This document shows, piece by piece, positions 1-14,115 of a stretch of DNA of 64,000 bases (positions within the stretch are counted from its first letter, which is position 1; every line of letters starts with the position of its first letter). Where the stretch lies: positions 36,019,751 to 36,083,750 of the forward strand of contig NC_061867.1 of the NCBI RefSeq assembly GCF_907164915.1, in the 5' to 3' direction. Both the position numbers and the translations under genes were made by a program. Under the pieces are notes generated by a model, which ran no database searches, had not been told where the DNA came from, and was given only the letters and a program-made list of their open reading frames with translations. Source of the DNA: Impatiens glandulifera (taxonomy: Eukaryota; Streptophyta; Magnoliopsida; Ericales; Balsaminaceae).

Positions 1-1
1 A

Positions 2-347
2 TCCGTTCTTTTCCTAATCATTCAAACAGAAAGATTAGGATTAGGACAATCTAAAAAGATTTCAAGACCTGGAAAACGTCTTCGTAAATATGGATTGATA
101 AAGGGTTTGGGGAAGTCAAAGCATAGGGTGCTTTGTCTTTCGTGGATGAACCATCCAAGGTTAGTAGAACATCTATCTGTTGTATGGTAATCCTTTAATT
201 ACAAATTTCTTCAAAACATGTAGGAATGTATCCTTGATTATGGCGATCCATATCACAACATAGCTGCGGGAATGATGGCATGTCATTGGCGTTCGGTCCT
301 AAACCCATGCTATGTAATTCTGAAGAACTCCTACTCCCAATTGGGCT
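2..347 (+). other. Possible 3' terminal exons of an unidentified gene
   Basis: Frame 2 is open from base 2 to about 178 without an ATG (about 60 codons, basic, with GKRLRKYGLIKGLGKSKHRV). A plausible donor GTATGG follows at about 179. After an acceptor TGTAG near 224, a second stretch of about 40 codons (starting ECILDYGDPYHNIA) is open to a TAA near 347. The base composition is less AT-rich than the flanking DNA. I do not recognise the protein. It may be the end of a gene that starts left of the window, a pseudogene, or chance. Confidence 0.3.
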
Positions 348-2280
348 AACATTCAAAATTAAATAATTCTTAGATTTCTGTTAAATATTATTTTAATAAT
401 AATAGGACACCAGAACATTAAAATTAGCTACACAAGAACTACAACATTATGTTCAGCCACATCATTCATCCATGCAATTGTTAATACATCATAAACTAAA
501 ATATCACCAAAAATATATTGTTAACGTATTACTGGATTAATCACTATGTACTCATAAGTCATTCAACTAAACTTATTTTGTGACATGAATTAAACAGTCG
601 CATAATCATCAAACAAATATAATCTCAATGTAACTAATCATATAACATTCAAAAGAAAGTGAAAATTTGAAAAGTTGCAATTGAATAGGTAATGTTATAA
701 ACATCATTTGTCTCTGTATTCATAGAAGATTTACTATTAAAATAAATTAATCAAAAAATGGGGATAAATATTATAAATTTAATTTAATAAAGTTTTTAAC
801 AACATATTATATATTCTTTGTGTAATTAATTTGAAACTGAAAATCTAATCGCAATATTTTCAACAATGTTATTATCCAGCGCTGAACTTATTTCTATCAA
901 GTAAATTTACCAATATTCGTAATTTAATCGATAAAATGTATTGCAAATTATACTTTCTTTTTTTTATAGTGAATCCTTTATTACCTGTTTGCTATTTTTG
1001 GTGCCAACAGTTACCTATTTACTATTTTGGCATTAAGTTGCCTAATTTGATTTTTCATTTAATATAGCTACCCGATTCCAAACAAAATTTTATAAACAAA
1101 TATTTTTTTCCTATATTGTTTCATCACAAATAGGAACTAAAAAGGACCTTATATCTAGGATCCCATAGAAATATATTATTAGTTATTGTAAAAAAAATAT
1201 TTGGCAAAATGTTCTTAAGAGAACAAAGGTTATGGGTTCAATTACTTTTAAAAACGCTTTAAGTAGAAATGAATGTCATTTCTATGGAAGTCATGCTAGC
1301 CTCCTTCACTAAAAAAAATAGTTTGGCAAAATAATAATTTTGCATTTCATGATTTGACAAAAAATTTATTCTTAGTTTATAATTTTTTATATGTAAATGG
1401 TGAAACTAATAAAAAAAAATAACTTTTATCACAAATGATGACTTCCTTTGTTACAAATTCACAAAAAAAATTAAAAGAAAATAAAAGAATAATCACTCCA
1501 ACTAAGAAAAATAACCACATCGCATCCAATCCGAACATTCTATCACTCAGACCTCAAAAAACCCGTACTATTCAGGAGATGAACAAAATCGGGAAACGAG
1601 CCATTTTGCGACATTTTCTTAGTCTTCTTTCCCTTTTCAATGCACGTAATTCGGTCCTTGACAGATTTTTCAAAAGAGGTCGGATTGTTTGACGAGACCA
1701 AAGCCCTCAAAATAAAAAGTTTCCCAGTCCAACGCATCCTCGTAGTCGATTCATCAACTTACTATTTGATACTCTGAATCTATCATATCAATAGGGCAAA
1801 AACCAATCACGATGCCCAAATTGTTACAGGAATATACTCCTCCTTCTCTTTTATAGAATTTTTTACAATAAAATTCTCAAACAATCGTAACAGTGTTTAT
1901 TAATCATGTTCGTTCACCACTATATGAAACCCTCTTAGGAGCTGAAACGGGCTTACAAACTAATGTGTCACTTTCATTGGTTTAACCAAGGGATAATTGC
2001 TATTAGTATCGAATCAAGCAGTATATATTTGCTAATAATATTGAACAGTGAATTATACAAGTTAGTTTGTCTAGAATAATAATTTAGTCTTTTCATTGCT
2101 ATAACTAAGGTTATTGTATATAGAACTATACTATAACCATCATACTATTTTGATATCATTACACCTGCTTTTAGTTAAGTTTTATATATTAAACTTCATT
2201 TAACCACACATTTAAGAAACAACTTTTAATTAGAAACAATTATAGACTATATCATAAAGAGATTAGTTAAATATTAAATG
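348..2280. other. AT-rich intergenic DNA
   Basis: I see no supportable gene here. A moderately GC-richer island at about 1500-1760 has short open frames on both strands (up to 85 codons) that match no family I know; it may be a decayed coding fragment. Confidence 0.5.
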
Positions 2281-2384
2281 TATATGTTCAGGGGCGGAGC
2301 CATACATGGTCAAGGATGGGCTCCAGCCCCACCTAAATTAAAATCTTTAAATAAAACATTTTATATTTGTATTTCATATATGAC

Positions 2385-2452
2385 CCTTAACCTAGTTGGC
2401 TATGTAATTAAATTGTGAAGATGAGGTCAGGTCAGGTGATCAAACTCTGGCC
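2385..2452 (+). other. tRNA-like A-box/B-box module in hAT copy 1
   Basis: TAACCTAGTTGG resembles a tRNA A-box and GGTGATCAAACTCTGG about 45 bp further on resembles a degenerate B-box. The same module is in the second hAT copy (62341-62405, minus strand), so it belongs to the element. No cloverleaf was demonstrated. Confidence 0.4.
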
Positions 2453-2839
2453 TCACACCTATAATTTGTTATATTTTAAAATATAATTTATTTATAAACT
2501 AATTCATAATTATTATTAATATATTATTTTATACTAATAATACATAAATTTTAATTAATATATAAATAAGATTTATTTATATAAATAAAGTATAAAAAAT
2601 TATATATAAAATAATGTAAATCATATAATAATATTATTTATTTTAAAATTATATTTATATAATAAATATATATCATTTTTTATTTATTTCAATATAATTA
2701 ATAATACAAATTATTTATAAGGGTAAAATATAAAAATTAAAATAATAATACTGTTTTATATTTTTTTTAATTTTAAACTATTTTAAAAAATTTTAAGAAA
2801 ATATAAATTAATATTAATAAACAAGTTAAAATAGTTACA

Positions 2840-3534
2840 TTGGTTCGGTATTTAAATAAAGAATTTGATATCCCTGTTCAAGAACCTAACAAATCTCCTA
2901 GAATTGATTTTGATGTAAGTTCTCTTAAACTTGATCCATCATTACGTATTCCGATATGGAAATATCCTTTTAATCAAAGGGATGAAATTAGACGAGTTTA
3001 TATCACGATGGGGTCATATCAACCTATTACGGATGAGTACCCGCCAACCAAATTTGGAAATCAAAATCGACGATTCCAAAATCATTGGTTTAAGAAATTT
3101 ACTTAGTTAGAATACTCTCCTTTGAAAGATGCTGCTTTTTGTTTCCCATGTTTCTTGTTTGAACATAAGCAACCCCAAAAACCTACATTTACAATAGATG
3201 GATTCAAATATTAAAAGCGAGTTAATGATGATGATAGATGCTCTTTTGTTATGCATATAAGATGTAATATTTCACCACATTATAGGGCAGTTGAATATCT
3301 TGATAATCTAATGAATATTCTTGTCATATTGACAAAGTACTGAATGCATAGTCTTTAAATGAAAAACAAAATAACAGATTAAGGCTTACAATAACTATTG
3401 AAAGTACTCGGTGACTCACTTTGCAAGCGTGTGCATTGAGAGGGCATGACGAGTCTCCATCTTCTAATAATCGTGGAAATTTTATTGATAAAAAAGCGGA
3501 GCATAAAAAGTTACATCTGAGATGCAAATTGGAG
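2840..3534 (+). pseudogene. hAT transposase fragment (TTF-type zinc finger), broken
   Basis: The frame at 2840-3106 shows YPPTKFGNQNRRFQNHWFKKF. After a stop it continues as EYSPLKDAAFCFPCFLFEHK and, after a second stop, KRVNDDDRCSFVMHIRCN to a stop near 3342. This is the N-terminal TTF-type zinc-finger region of plant hAT transposases often labelled zinc finger MYM-type protein 1-like. Another piece at about 3415-3490 contains ALRGHDESPSSNNRGNFI, which in the family lies well downstream, so the region between is deleted. At least two of the stops stand where the family has Trp (TGG to TAG or TAA). The first frame has no ATG. The catalytic core and the C-terminal dimerisation domain are missing. 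Confidence 0.8.
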
Positions 3535-3604
3535 TCAGCCCCAGGTAATTTTTCATCCTGGCTCCGCCCTTGTATATGTTTGATGTGATTTGTTTTTATA
3601 AGTA

Positions 3605-3827
3605 CTAGCATATATCCCGTGCATTATTACGAGTAATAATATAAAAAACCGTGAAAAAATATTACGGTAAAAATGTGATAGCATTTTTAATTTTATTTTT
3701 AACCGTTTTAAGTTTATGGGCGGGTCAACCCATAATCCGACTCGTGTATCCATTTACTCTCACATATATATCCAAATTAACCATATCATTTGACACGGTA
3801 ATTCGAACACTTTAAAAATTAAGCATC

Positions 3828-3863
<36 letters not shown>

Positions 3864-4376
3864 TTAGTTAAAAAGTTTAACTGTTAAAATGTCATGCGTT
3901 TATCAAATTTGGTGTTGAATTTAAAATATAAAGTGTTATTAGCCTAGTTGGTTAAAGGATTTTACTTTTTTTTTGTTGGTAATTCATCCGAACACTTTAG
4001 AAATTAAGCATCAATATATATATATAAATCAATATATATATATATATATATAAGTTAGTTAAAAAGTTGAACTTATATTGTTAAAATTTCCCGGGTTCAT
4101 CAAATTTGGTGTTGCATCTAAAATATAAAGTGTTATTAGTCTAGTTGGTTAAAGAGTTTTATTTGTTTTGTTAGGTTATAAGTTCGAACCATACCTATAG
4201 CATTTTTAATTTTATTTTTAATCGTTTTAAGTTTATGGGCGGGTCAACCCATAATCCGATCCAAGTATTCATTACTCTCACATATATATCCAAATTAACC
4301 ACTACTTCACTGTTCTCAATTCGGCAATTCGGACACTTTAAAAATTAAGTATCATTATTTATATATATATATATGA
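3605..4376 (-). mobile_element. Non-autonomous Helitron with internal repeats (copy 1)
   Basis: Read on the minus strand it starts with TC at 4376-4375 after an A, and ends with CTAG at 3608-3605 before a T, as expected for Helitron insertion between A and T. A degenerate 3' hairpin (plus-strand CCCGTGCATTATTACGAG, 3616-3633) lies 7 bp from CTAG. The interior contains about 2.3 copies of the same roughly 310-bp unit found at 9990-15783, including the tRNA-like module (for example 4136-4194) and two AT runs. No Rep/helicase coding sequence is present. Confidence 0.75.
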
Positions 4377-5335
<959 letters not shown>

Positions 5336-5452
5336 GGATGATTATAAATAATTTTTATGTTTAATATAAAAATTAACTAATTGGTAATAAATATTAAATA
5401 CAATATATATATATACATACACAAAATAATAAAATTATTTCAACAATCATAA

Positions 5453-5515
5453 ATGATCTAGCGGTTTAAGTGTTCACATTTCATGTTTATGACTAAGGTT
5501 CGAATCTCAAAACAT
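5453..5515 (+). other. tRNA-like / SINE-like sequence
   Basis: CTAGCGGTTTAAGTG resembles a tRNA A-box and AGGTTCGAATCTC is close to a B-box, about 35 bp apart, which is tRNA-like spacing. It may be the head of an old tRNA-derived SINE. No clear SINE tail or duplication was identified. Confidence 0.45.
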
Positions 5516-5584
5516 GCAAATTTATATTTTCAATAATGTATTATTGACTATAATATATGGTGGCGCAACTTTTAAACAAATTAT

Positions 5585-6400
5585 AGGCATCTAAAAATGT
5601 GAGGTCGGAATTAGTGGTTGGCTTGGTGAACATTTGAAAGTGTGAGGTCACGAGATGGAGGTCAGATGGTGGGTGGTTTGTCGAGTGTGAGGTCATTATT
5701 ACTAGTTGGTATGACGAGCATTTGAAAGTGTGAGGTCACGAGATGGAGGTCGGGTGGTGAGTGGTTTGTCGAGTGTGAGGTCGTTATTACTGGTTGGTAT
5801 GACGAGCATTGAAAGTGTGATGTGACGAGATGGAGGTCGGGTGGTGGGTGGTTTGTCGAGTGTGATGTCGGAATTAGTGGTTGGTTTGGCGAGTATTTAA
5901 AAGTATGAGGTCACGAGATAAAGGTCGGGTGGTGTGTACTTTGTCGAGTGTGAGGTTAGAATTAATGGTTGGTTTGATGAACATTTGAAAGTGTGAGGTC
6001 ACGAGATGAATTTCATGTGGTGGTTAGTGGTTGGTTTTACGTTGGATAATTAGTCTGTAATCAATTGTGATTGGTTGTTGAAGTGGAGTAAAAGGAGAGG
6101 TTGACTAAAAATTGTGAATGGTTTGTCGAGGGATAGACATATGAAAAATGTGAGTCATAAGATTAGGGTCAATGGGTGATTTGCCAAGATGATAAAGAGG
6201 CATATAAAAAAGTGTGAGTCACAAGAAAAGGGTCAAGGGTTAGTGGTTGAGTTTGACGAGATATAAGAAGTGTGTGTCATCAATTGAGGTCGACCAAAAT
6301 TAGTGGGTGGTTTACCGAGGGGATAAAAATTGCATATAAAAAAGTGTGAGTCACAAAATGAGAGTCAATTGAGGAATTAAGTGAGTGCGCCGATGAAATA
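5585..6400 (+). repeat. Minisatellite, about 88-bp unit
   Basis: The phrase CATTTGAAAGTGTGAGGTCACG recurs at about 5631, 5719, 5807, 5892 and 5981, giving a period near 88 bp. The units are rich in GTGAGGTC, GGTGGTTTG and GACGAG. A degenerate tail of the same words continues to about 6395. The strand composition is markedly G-rich against the AT-rich surroundings. It lies between two long AT runs. I see no coding sequence. Confidence 0.85.
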
Positions 6401-6574
6401 AAATATATGTTAATATTAAGTTTAAGATTAAACTTAATTTTTACAAACTAAAACTAATTTTAAATTAATTAGATTTGAATAATATTAATTTTATTTAAAA
6501 TATTTATAAATAAATAATATTTTATATATATTTTTATCCGTACAAAATATTAATTTTATCTAAAATATTTATAA

Positions 6575-8736
<2,162 letters not shown>

Positions 8737-8745
8737 AATTTAATA

Positions 8746-9295
8746 TAGGGGTGTTCAATATTTGGTCTGAACCGAATATCCGACCGAATTCGAATTCATC
8801 GAATTCGAATAAATCGAATTCGAATTCCATTTTCGGTTTTCGAATCGAATTTCAAACCAATTCGAATTCAAATACGGTTTTCGAATTGGTTTTCGAGTTT
8901 GAGTTTCAACTCGAAAACCGAATTTATTTTTTATTATTTATTATTTATTTTTCCAAACTTAACTTAAAAAAGTTCAAAATAATCAAATTATAATAAAAGA
9001 AAAAGAAAACAAAAGCATCAGTGGTATAGTGGTAGAATAATACCCTACCACGTTATAGATCCGGGATTGATTCTTGGCCGGTTCAATTTATTTTGAGTTA
9101 TGCTAATTCCAAAAATTAAAAAAAACGAATTCGGTTCGAATTCGAAATTCGAACCGAATATCAAATTCGGTTTGGTTTAATTAAAATTTATTCGAATTCG
9201 GTTCGATTTTCGAATTTGCTAAAAAAAATAAAAATTCGAATAAACCGAACCGAGGAACTCGAATAACCCGAAAACCGAACCGATGAACACCCCTA
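8746..9295. mobile_element. hAT-type MITE with palindromic CGAATTCGAA arms
   Basis: The terminal inverted repeats are TAGGGGTGTTCA (8746-8757) and TGAACACCCCTA (9284-9295). The flanking 8-bp duplication is ATTTAATA at 8738-8745 and 9296-9303, as for hAT. Both arms are packed with variants of CGAATTCGAA and GAACCGAA and can fold back on each other. The arms flank a central AT-rich part that holds a tRNA-Gly-like sequence. Confidence 0.92.
9015..9084 (+). pseudogene. tRNA-Gly-like pseudogene inside the hAT MITE
   Basis: GCATCAGTGGTATAGTGGTA followed by GAATAATACCC matches the 5' half of plant tRNA-Gly(GCC). The anticodon-loop region reads CCTACCACG, so the GCC anticodon is changed to ACC. The T-loop reads ATTGATTC rather than TTCGATTC, and the 3' acceptor strand (CCGGTTC) pairs poorly with GCATCAG. 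It is therefore unlikely to be a working tRNA gene. Its position near the middle of the MITE suggests capture or insertion. Confidence 0.75.
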
Positions 9296-9304
9296 ATTTA
9301 ATAT

Positions 9305-9989
9305 TGAATTATTCCCAAATATTTGAAATGTCCTTCTAAAATATGTTAAATTGTGATTTGTCCCATTTAATTCACTATCATGAATTTGTTGATCAAAGAA
9401 TGGCTGGACTTATTAGTATCTTTGATGTATCTTAGGCCCATACTATTGTTTACTTTAATGTATCTTTGATGCAATTTATTTTTGTATTTGATTAATTCAT
9501 AACTTATACTAAACATTATTTCGTTAGTCTATGTGACATTAAATATATTGACTAATCAAAATGTTTTGAATGTTTCACATAATTTGTGACTAGTCATTAT
9601 AGTTTTAAGTGCCTAAAATTCTTATCTAAAAAAATTATACATTTCATCTTCAATTTATATAACAAAAATTATCTGATTAGTAACTATTAGGGTCATGATA
9701 GTCATTCCTGGAATAAACTCGAATTACAAAATAAAATACAAAAGAATAGGTTAGTATTCACCTAATTTGTGACATTCGTGCATATAGACTAATACATGTT
9801 TGTTCGTTGTAAAAAATTTATTGGCATTTGATCTGGTTTAAAATAATAATAATTCTCTTTTTACTGCCTTACTTTATCAAACATTATTAAATTAATTTAA
9901 AATATTTAAAATGATTAAAACTACATGTCTAAAAAGATTTAATATTAAATAATTCAAATTTAAAAAATTACTCTAAAATGAACATAATT
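9305..9989. other. AT-rich intergenic DNA
   Basis: Nothing beyond AT-rich sequence is visible between the MITE and the Helitron array. Confidence 0.6.
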
Positions 9990-11224
9990 GTAATATATAT
10001 ATATATACAATGATGCTTCATTTTTAAAGTGTCCAGATTGTCGGGTCGAGAGAATTGTTAATTTGGATATATATGTGAGATTAAATGGATACTTGGGTCG
10101 AATTTTGAGTTGACCCGCCCATAAACAAAAAACGGTTAAAAATAAAATTTAAAATGTTATAGGTATGGTTCGAACTTGCAACCTAACAAAACAAATACAA
10201 CTTTTTAACCAACTAGGATAATATCACTTTAAATTTAAAATTCAACACCAAAATTGATGAACGTGGGACATTTTAATTGATAGGATCGGCTTTATCGATA
10301 GAGACGGGGGTCTGGCTATTGTTGACGACTTCGGATAAACAGTTTGATAGAAATCATGTTAGGGATTAATATCTCTTTCTATTCTTCACAAACTTTTGCA
10401 AACTCTTGAACGATTCAAGTGCGGAAACGTTTGCTTAGGTTTGAAGCTAAAACCAAAGAAGGAGAAGATGATAGAATGTAAATAACACAGCAGATTGTTT
10501 ATGGATGTTCGGAGCAAACTCTCCTACGTCACTCCTTCTTCCAACCACCGGAAGGATTCACTATACTTTTCAATCAAATATAGTTTGCTGACTAGCTGAA
10601 ACTCTGTTGAACAAAACAGCCTCGGTTCAACCTACAACACACTGTTAATGACTATCAAATAGTCCAGTAACTTATCTCTCAACTTCACGTAGTGATTTAC
10701 AAAATACACTTGAGATTAAAAATCTAGAGAGAGAGTAAGTTTTTTCAAGAAATCAAGCTTCTGGAAATCTTTTGATTCAATGAGAGAGAAAGCTTCAGCT
10801 TCTGTCTTGTTTTTCTGCTTCTCTTCATCTTCATCCTTAGGCAGCAATATATTCTTGAAAAACTTCAACGGTCGAATCTTCTTTTTGGATACGTGGCAAG
10901 CATCCATTGGAAGGCGGCCCATAGTACAACAAAAACAGCAGGCACTATGCATATGGAACGTGGCTATACCAATCTGGTAGTGGCCAAATATTCTTCTGAA
11001 ATTGTCTTGCACAGAACAAGTAGTGGGAAGAATATTTACTTACATGGCATTCATCAATTGGTTACAGCTGGATGTCGTACTAATCTTCACTAGAAAGTGG
11101 AGCAGGAGTATGGTACAGTTATAGCACGTGGTTAGGTGAAATGCTAGCTTCAAACATACTACTTAAGCTGAGCATTATATGTATTTAAGTTAGACGGATT
11201 GTAAAATCAGTCTAATGAAATCAA

Positions 11225-11760
11225 ACATCTCCTTCTAATAAAAACGTCTATTAGACCGTCTGGTCTAATAGAATTAGACTTACGTCTAATTATAATAACC
11301 ATTAGACTGCACGTCTAACTCCACTGAGTTAGACTGCACGTCTAATTCCGGTTCTACCTCAAACTTGTCTGAAGGAGTTAGAGTCACGTCTAACTTTCAC
11401 TAATTAGACTGTCCATCTAATTATCCAATAACCATTAGACTGCACGTATAATTCCGGTTCTACCTCAGACTTGTCTGAAGGAGTTAGACTCACGTCTAAC
11501 TTTCACTAATTAGACTTACGTCTAATTCCACAAATATATTAGACTTACGTCTAATTCCTCAAATATATTAGACTTACGTCTAATTCCCCAAATATATTAG
11601 ACTTACGTCTAATTCCGCAAGTATATTAGACTTACGTCTAATTCCGCAAGTATATTAGACTCCACGTCTAATTCCTTGCATCTATTAGACTCCACGTCTA
11701 ATTCCTCTAGTTAGACCCCCACGTCTAATATTAGACGTTTTTCCTAAAATCAGTCTAAAT
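11225..11760. repeat. Palindromic minisatellite ATTAGAC-N-GTCTAAT in the solo LTR
   Basis: Successive units carry inverted pairs TTAGAC...GTCTAA, mostly as ATTAGACTTACGTCTAAT, at a spacing of about 25-30 bp (clearest at 11490-11705). Each unit can form a short hairpin and neighbouring units can cross-pair. The left part (11255-11480) includes a longer duplicated block around TTCCGGTTCTACCTC. Confidence 0.9.
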
Positions 11761-11832
11761 CCACGTTGACTTTGCTCGCGCGCATTGACTTTCAGCTGTG
11801 CCTGCAAATTAACAAACTCTAATTATTAATTC

Positions 11833-11905
11833 TACACCTGGTGAGATTCGAACTCAGGTCACCTGTATGACAGGTGGGCATGCTTAACACTACACTACTT
11901 AAGAT
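11833..11905 (-). other. tRNA-like sequence in the solo LTR
   Basis: Read on the minus strand, TAGTGTTAAGCATG resembles an A-box. CACCTGTCATACAGGTG could form an anticodon-like stem-loop, and GAGTTCGAATCTC is a good B-box/T-arm. The acceptor stem is not convincing. It may be a tRNA-derived SINE remnant or an LTR component. Confidence 0.5.
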
Positions 11906-13010
11906 GTTGATATCTAAATATATATTTATTATTTGATATGACTAACAATTATTGAACTTAGTTTTATCCAAAAACTATTTCATCAATCATCAAATCCAAA
12001 TTGTTAAGTTATTTTTTAAATCAATTAAAAATTTCAACCCAACAATTTCTCTCTTTTTGATTATTTAAACTAAATTATCAAAACCAGTTTAAACATTAAA
12101 AATTTCAACCCAGTAATTTCTCCCTTTTTGATTATTTAAATTAAATTATCAAAACCTGTTGAGTTCATTAAAAATTTCAACCCAACATTAATAATATAAG
12201 TTCAATTTTTAACTAACTAATCTATATATAATGATGTTTAATTTTTAAAGTGTCTAGATTACCGGGTCGAGAGCTGTGGTTAATTTGGATATATATGTGA
12301 GAGTAAATGGTCACTTGGGTCGGATTGTGGGTTGACCCGCCCATAAACTTAAAACGTTTAAAAATAAAATTAAAAATGCTATAAGTATGGTTCAAATTTA
12401 CAACCTAACAAAACAAGTACAACATTTTAACCAATTAAGCTAATAACACATTATATTTTAAATTCAACACTAAATTTAATGAACGCGGGACATTTTAATA
12501 ATATAAGTTCAAAGTTTTAACTAACTAATCTATATATATATATATATAATAATGCTTAATTTTTAAAGTGTCCGGATTATCGGGTCGAGAGTGTGGTTAA
12601 TTTGGATATATATATGAGAGTAAATAGATACTTGGGTCGGATTCTAGGTTGACCCTCCCAGTAACTTAAAACGGTTAAAAATAAAATTAAAAATAGTATA
12701 GGTATGGTTCTAACTTGCAACCTAACAAAACAAGTACAACTCTTTCACCAACTAGGCTAATAACACTTTATATTTTAAATTCAACACAAAATTTGATGAA
12801 CGCGGGATATTTTAACAATATAAGTTTAACTTTTTAACTAACTAATCTATATATATATATAATGATGTTTAATTTTTAAATTATTCGGATTATCGGGTCG
12901 AGAGTTGTGGTTAATTTGGATATATATGAGAGTAAATGGATATTTGGGTCGGATTGCGGGTTGACCCGCCCATAAACATATTTACCGTAATATTTTTTTC
13001 ACAGTTTTTT

Positions 13011-13044
13011 ATATTTTTACTCGTGCAAATGCACGGGATACATG
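13011..13044 (+). other. Internal Helitron 3'-end hairpin lacking CTAG (first)
   Basis: ACTCGTGCAAATGCACGGG followed by ATACATG is the same tail as at the real 3' end. It runs directly into GGTTGGATTGTGGGTTGACC, so the terminal CTAG is lost and the array continues. Confidence 0.7.
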
Positions 13045-13876
13045 GTTGGATTGTGGGTTGACCCGCCCATAAACTTAAAACGGTTAAAAATAAAATAAAA
13101 AATGCTATAGGTATGGTTCGAATTTATAACCTAACAAAACAAGTACAACCCTTTAACCAACTAGGTTAATAACACATTATATTTTAAATTTAACACCAAA
13201 TTTGATGAACGCGGAACATTTTAAAAATATAAGTTCAATTTTTTAACTAACTAATCTATATATGTATAATGATGCTTAATTTTTAAAGTGTCCGAATTGC
13301 CTGGTCGAGAGTTGTGGTTAATTTGGATATATATGTGAGAGTAAATGGATATTTTGGTCGGATTGTGAGTTGACACGCCCATAAACTTAAAACGGTTAAA
13401 AATAAAACAAAAATGTTATAGGTATGGTTCGAATTTATAACATAACAAAACAAGTACAACTCTTTAACCAACTAGGCTAATAACACAAAATATTTTTAAT
13501 TCAACACCAAATTTGATGAACGCGATACATTTTAATAATATAAGTTCAACTTTTTAACTAACTAATCTATATATATATATATAATGATGCTTCATTTTTA
13601 AAATGTCTGGATTACCGGGTCGAGAATGTGGTTAATTTGGATATATATGTGAGAGTAAATGGATACTTGGGTCGGATTCTAGGTTGACCCGCCCATAAAC
13701 TTAAAACGGTTAAAAATAAAATTAAAAATACTATAGGTATGGTTCTAACTTGCAACCTAACAAAACAAGTACAACTCTTTAATCAACTAGGCTAATAAAA
13801 CTTTATATTTTAAATTCAACACAAAATTTGATGAACGCGGGATATTTTAATAATATAAGTTTAACTTTTTAACTAA

Positions 13877-13880
<4 letters not shown>

Positions 13881-13929
<49 letters not shown>
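13881..13929. repeat. (AT)n run at a unit boundary
   Basis: The AT tract at the start of this Helitron unit is expanded to about 48 bp; most other units have 10-20 bp here. Confidence 0.9.
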
Positions 13930-13933
<4 letters not shown>

Positions 13934-14079
13934 ATGCTTAATTTTTAAAGTATTCGGATTATCGGGTCGAGAGTTGTGGTTAATTTGGATATATATGTGA
14001 GAGTAAATGGATATTTGGATCGGATTGTGGATTGACCCGCCCATAAACATATTTACCGTAATATTTTTTTCACGGTTTT

Positions 14080-14115
14080 TTATATTATTACTCGTGCAAA
14101 TGCACGGGATACATG
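14080..14115 (+). other. Internal Helitron 3'-end hairpin lacking CTAG (second)
   Basis: This has the same structure and the same junction as at 13011-13044, one higher-order period (about 1.07 kb) further on. Confidence 0.7.

Larger units (their letters stand above)
2289..3572 (+). mobile_element. hAT element with TTF-type transposase remnant, copy 1
   Basis: The ends are CAGGGGCGGAGCCA (2289-2302) and GGCTCCGCCCTTG (3560-3572). They are flanked by an exact 8-bp duplication TATATGTT at 2281-2288 and 3573-3580, which is diagnostic of the hAT superfamily. The interior has a broken transposase, a very AT-rich block (about 2460-2830), and a tRNA-like stretch (2385-2452). The related copy at 61609-62496 lies in the opposite orientation. 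The central and C-terminal transposase region is mostly deleted, so it is non-autonomous. Confidence 0.9.
10278..12187 (-). mobile_element. Solo LTR, probably copia (Sirevirus-like)
   Basis: This block runs from TGATAGGATC to CAACCCAACA and is flanked by an exact 5-bp duplication TTAAT at 10273-10277 and 12188-12192, in the middle of a Helitron unit. It holds no gag or pol. Minus orientation is inferred because that strand starts TGTTGGGTTG with nearby purine-rich AAAAAGGGAGAAATT segments, like a copia polypurine-tract/LTR junction. That junction-like block is present twice (about 12013-12187). It also contains a palindromic minisatellite and a tRNA-like stretch. Confidence 0.85.

Noticed and set aside
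3324..3611. Minus-strand frame in hAT copy 1 (and plus-strand mirror at 61654-61857)
   Set aside because: It is antisense to the transposase fragment with ALRGHDES; preserved in both copies only because the DNA is homologous.
9015..9084. Functional tRNA-Gly gene
   Set aside because: Anticodon, T-loop and acceptor stem are altered and it lies inside a MITE.
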